5,793 nt of DNA from Pseudomonadota bacterium. Its GTDB lineage: Bacteria > Pseudomonadota > Alphaproteobacteria > UBA828 > JAPUJA01. The stretch covers positions 1-5,793 of the forward strand of contig JAPUJA010000106.1 in NCBI GenBank assembly GCA_027296525.1, in the 5' to 3' direction. This document shows positions 4,998 through 5,793 of the stretch, piece by piece. A program made the position numbers and the translations under genes. The notes beneath the pieces were generated by a model. The model ran no database searches. It worked only from the letters and a program-made list of their open reading frames with translations, and was not told where the DNA came from. How positions within the stretch are numbered: position 1 is the first letter of the stretch; each line of letters begins with the position of its first letter.

Positions 4998-5793
4998 TCA
5001 CTTGCGGAGCGCGTCGGGCAGGAAGAGGAGGCTGTCCTGATCCTCGCCCAGCGGCATGTGGCAGTCGATGCAGAAGCCGACATTCTTCGCGCCGATGCCG
5101 CGGGTTTTGCCCACCACATTGCCGTTCGGCATCATGAGGGTGTAGCGCCAATCGCCGCTTTCCGGGTTCCAGCCGGGGGGCATCTTCTCCATGACGAAGA
5201 GCGGGCCCGCCACCACTTGGCCGTTGCCTTTGATGGCGAAGCTATCCTTGGCGATCGCGCTGCCTTGTGGCATCGCGCCGACGTTTTCGTATTTGCCGTA
5301 CGCCTTGCGTCCCGTACCGTTGACGTAGTTGTTCACGTAGCGTCCGCCATGGGTGTCGGAGACGTAGGGCTGGGTGTTGAAGCTCTTCCACTCCTGATAG
5401 ACGCCGGCCACCGGATAACCGGAGTTCATATACCCCGCCTTGAGCGAGCCCTTGATGCAGGCATAGGCGTCCATCGCTTCGCATGGCGTGAGCTCGGGCG
5501 AAGCGCCCGCGCCACAGGGTCCACAGGGACCGCACGGGCCACAGGCGCCGCAAGGGTTGCACGCGCCGCAGGGGCCGCACGGCCCGCACATTTTCGCGGC
5601 GCAAGGATTGCAGGGGTTGCAGGCACCGCAGGGTCCGCACGGGCCACACGCCCCGCAGGCCCCACAGGGTCCGCACGGCCCGCACATCTTGGCCGCGCAG
5701 GGGTTGCAGGCGATGCGTGGTACATAACACTCGCTCGCCATGCCACCCGCGCCACACGGTCCGCACGCGCCACACGGTCCGCACGCGCCACAG
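4998..5793 (-). CDS. Cysteine-tripeptide-array protein with C-terminal cytochrome P460-type heme c domain (5' end outside window)
   Basis: The minus strand is open from the right edge (first full codon 5792-5790) to TGA at 4998: 264 residues, N-terminus missing. Residues 1-93 are a low-complexity array of CGP, CGA and CNP triplets with CNPCAAKM inserts, holding 27 cysteines. Residues 104-264 form a folded domain: YQEWKSFN, HGGRYVNNYVN, PQGSAIAKDSF, GPLFVMEKM, GDWRYTLMMPNG, then CIDCH (241-245; DNA 5058-5072) and EDQDSLLFLP. CxxCH attaches heme c, and its place near the C-terminus after a beta-rich domain fits cytochrome P460. In P460 of ammonia oxidisers a lysine is cross-linked to the heme and hydroxylamine is oxidised; Lys182 is a candidate here. 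Heme c attachment implies export, so a signal peptide should lie upstream of the window. Met at 5741 is not a convincing start: there is no ribosome site and the same triplet array continues upstream in frame. Domain call is good; substrate and role of the array are unknown. The gene ends in its own terminator. Confidence 0.8.
   Translation of the reverse strand, partial: CGACGPCGACGPCGAGGMASECYVPRIACNPCAAKMCGPCGPCGACGACGPCGPCGACNPCNPCAAKMCGPCGPCGACNPCGACGPCGPCGPCGAGASPELTPCEAMDAYACIKGSLKAGYMNSGYPVAGVYQEWKSFNTQPYVSDTHGGRYVNNYVNGTGRKAYGKYENVGAMPQGSAIAKDSFAIKGNGQVVAGPLFVMEKMPPGWNPESGDWRYTLMMPNGNVVGKTRGIGAKNVGFCIDCHMPLGEDQDSLLFLPDALRK
5514..5792 (-). repeat. Cys-Gly-Pro / Cys-Gly-Ala / Cys-Asn-Pro coding repeat array
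   Basis: A 9-bp to 18-bp periodic coding repeat gives a cysteine at nearly every third residue (C-x-x-C-x-x-C). It is interrupted once by the non-repeat segment GAGGMASECYVPRIA and twice by AAKM. None of the CxxC pairs is followed by His, so the array has no heme c sites of its own. It continues past the window edge. Confidence 0.9.
5559..5708 (-). repeat. Two copies of an 18-residue unit, 96 nt apart
   Basis: CNPCAAKMCGPCGPCGAC is encoded at 5708-5655 and again, identically in protein, at 5612-5559. The 54-nt DNA copies differ at nine third-codon positions and nowhere else, so every difference is synonymous. Confidence 0.9.
5749..5793. repeat. Perfect 18-bp tandem repeat at the window edge
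   Basis: GCGCCACACGGTCCGCAC is present at 5749-5766 and 5767-5784 without a mismatch. A third partial copy (8 of 9 bases) follows at 5785-5793. On the minus strand each unit encodes two triplets, CGP plus CGA. Identity at the DNA level suggests recent expansion by slippage. Confidence 0.9.

Noticed and set aside
5488..5727. Plus-strand frame with GPQGPHGPQ-type collagen-like translation
   Set aside because: It is the complement of the cysteine array; the minus frame continues into a heme c domain and a terminator, while the plus frame has no ribosome site or signal peptide.
5514..5792. Multiheme cytochrome c based on many CxxC motifs
   Set aside because: None of the array CxxC pairs is followed by His; only the C-terminal CIDCH can bind heme c.
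5514..5793. Possible CRISPR or non-coding satellite repeat
   Set aside because: Units are 9-18 bp, without unique spacers, keep one reading frame, and vary at third codon positions as coding sequence does.

Overview
The window is uniformly GC-rich DNA of ordinary chromosomal character. The protein types (a YdbH/AsmA-like envelope protein, a Sel1-repeat secreted protein, an SDR/MFS pair, a cytochrome P460) and the weak, non-enterobacterial promoters suggest a proteobacterium, most likely an alphaproteobacterium of Rhodospirillales type. That placement is inferred from style only; there is no rRNA or marker gene. No tRNA, insertion sequence, phage gene or CRISPR array is visible.

Layout: (1) Positions 1-1344, minus strand, hold the first 448 codons of a large membrane-anchored, AsmA/YdbH-like protein that runs off the left edge. 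The plus-strand open frames there are its antisense shadows. (2) After a 137-nt divergent intergenic region, 1482-2642 on the plus strand encodes a secreted protein with Sel1 repeats followed by a domain carrying an HExxH motif, a probable zinc-protease-like domain. (3) Convergent to it, on the minus strand, lie an MFS transporter (2697-3962) and, 40 nt upstream of that, a classical short-chain dehydrogenase/reductase (4003-4797). They probably form a two-gene operon with a promoter near 4823-4850. (4) Next comes a strong Rho-independent terminator (4881-4919, minus strand) with a duplicated U-rich tail. (5) It ends a minus-strand gene (4998 to beyond 5793) whose product joins a long Cys-Gly-Pro/Cys-Gly-Ala/Cys-Asn-Pro tripeptide array to a cytochrome P460-type domain with a C-terminal CIDCH heme c site. 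The array runs to the right edge, so the true N-terminus, presumably a signal peptide, is missing.

No single pathway ties the genes together. Three of the five products (YdbH-like, Sel1/HExxH, P460) are predicted to act in the envelope or periplasm, and the SDR/MFS pair looks like a small metabolite oxidoreductase-plus-transport unit. The most interesting item is the cysteine-array/P460 fusion. It has a perfect 18-residue internal duplication whose two DNA copies differ at nine positions, all synonymous. The second is the Sel1-HExxH fusion.
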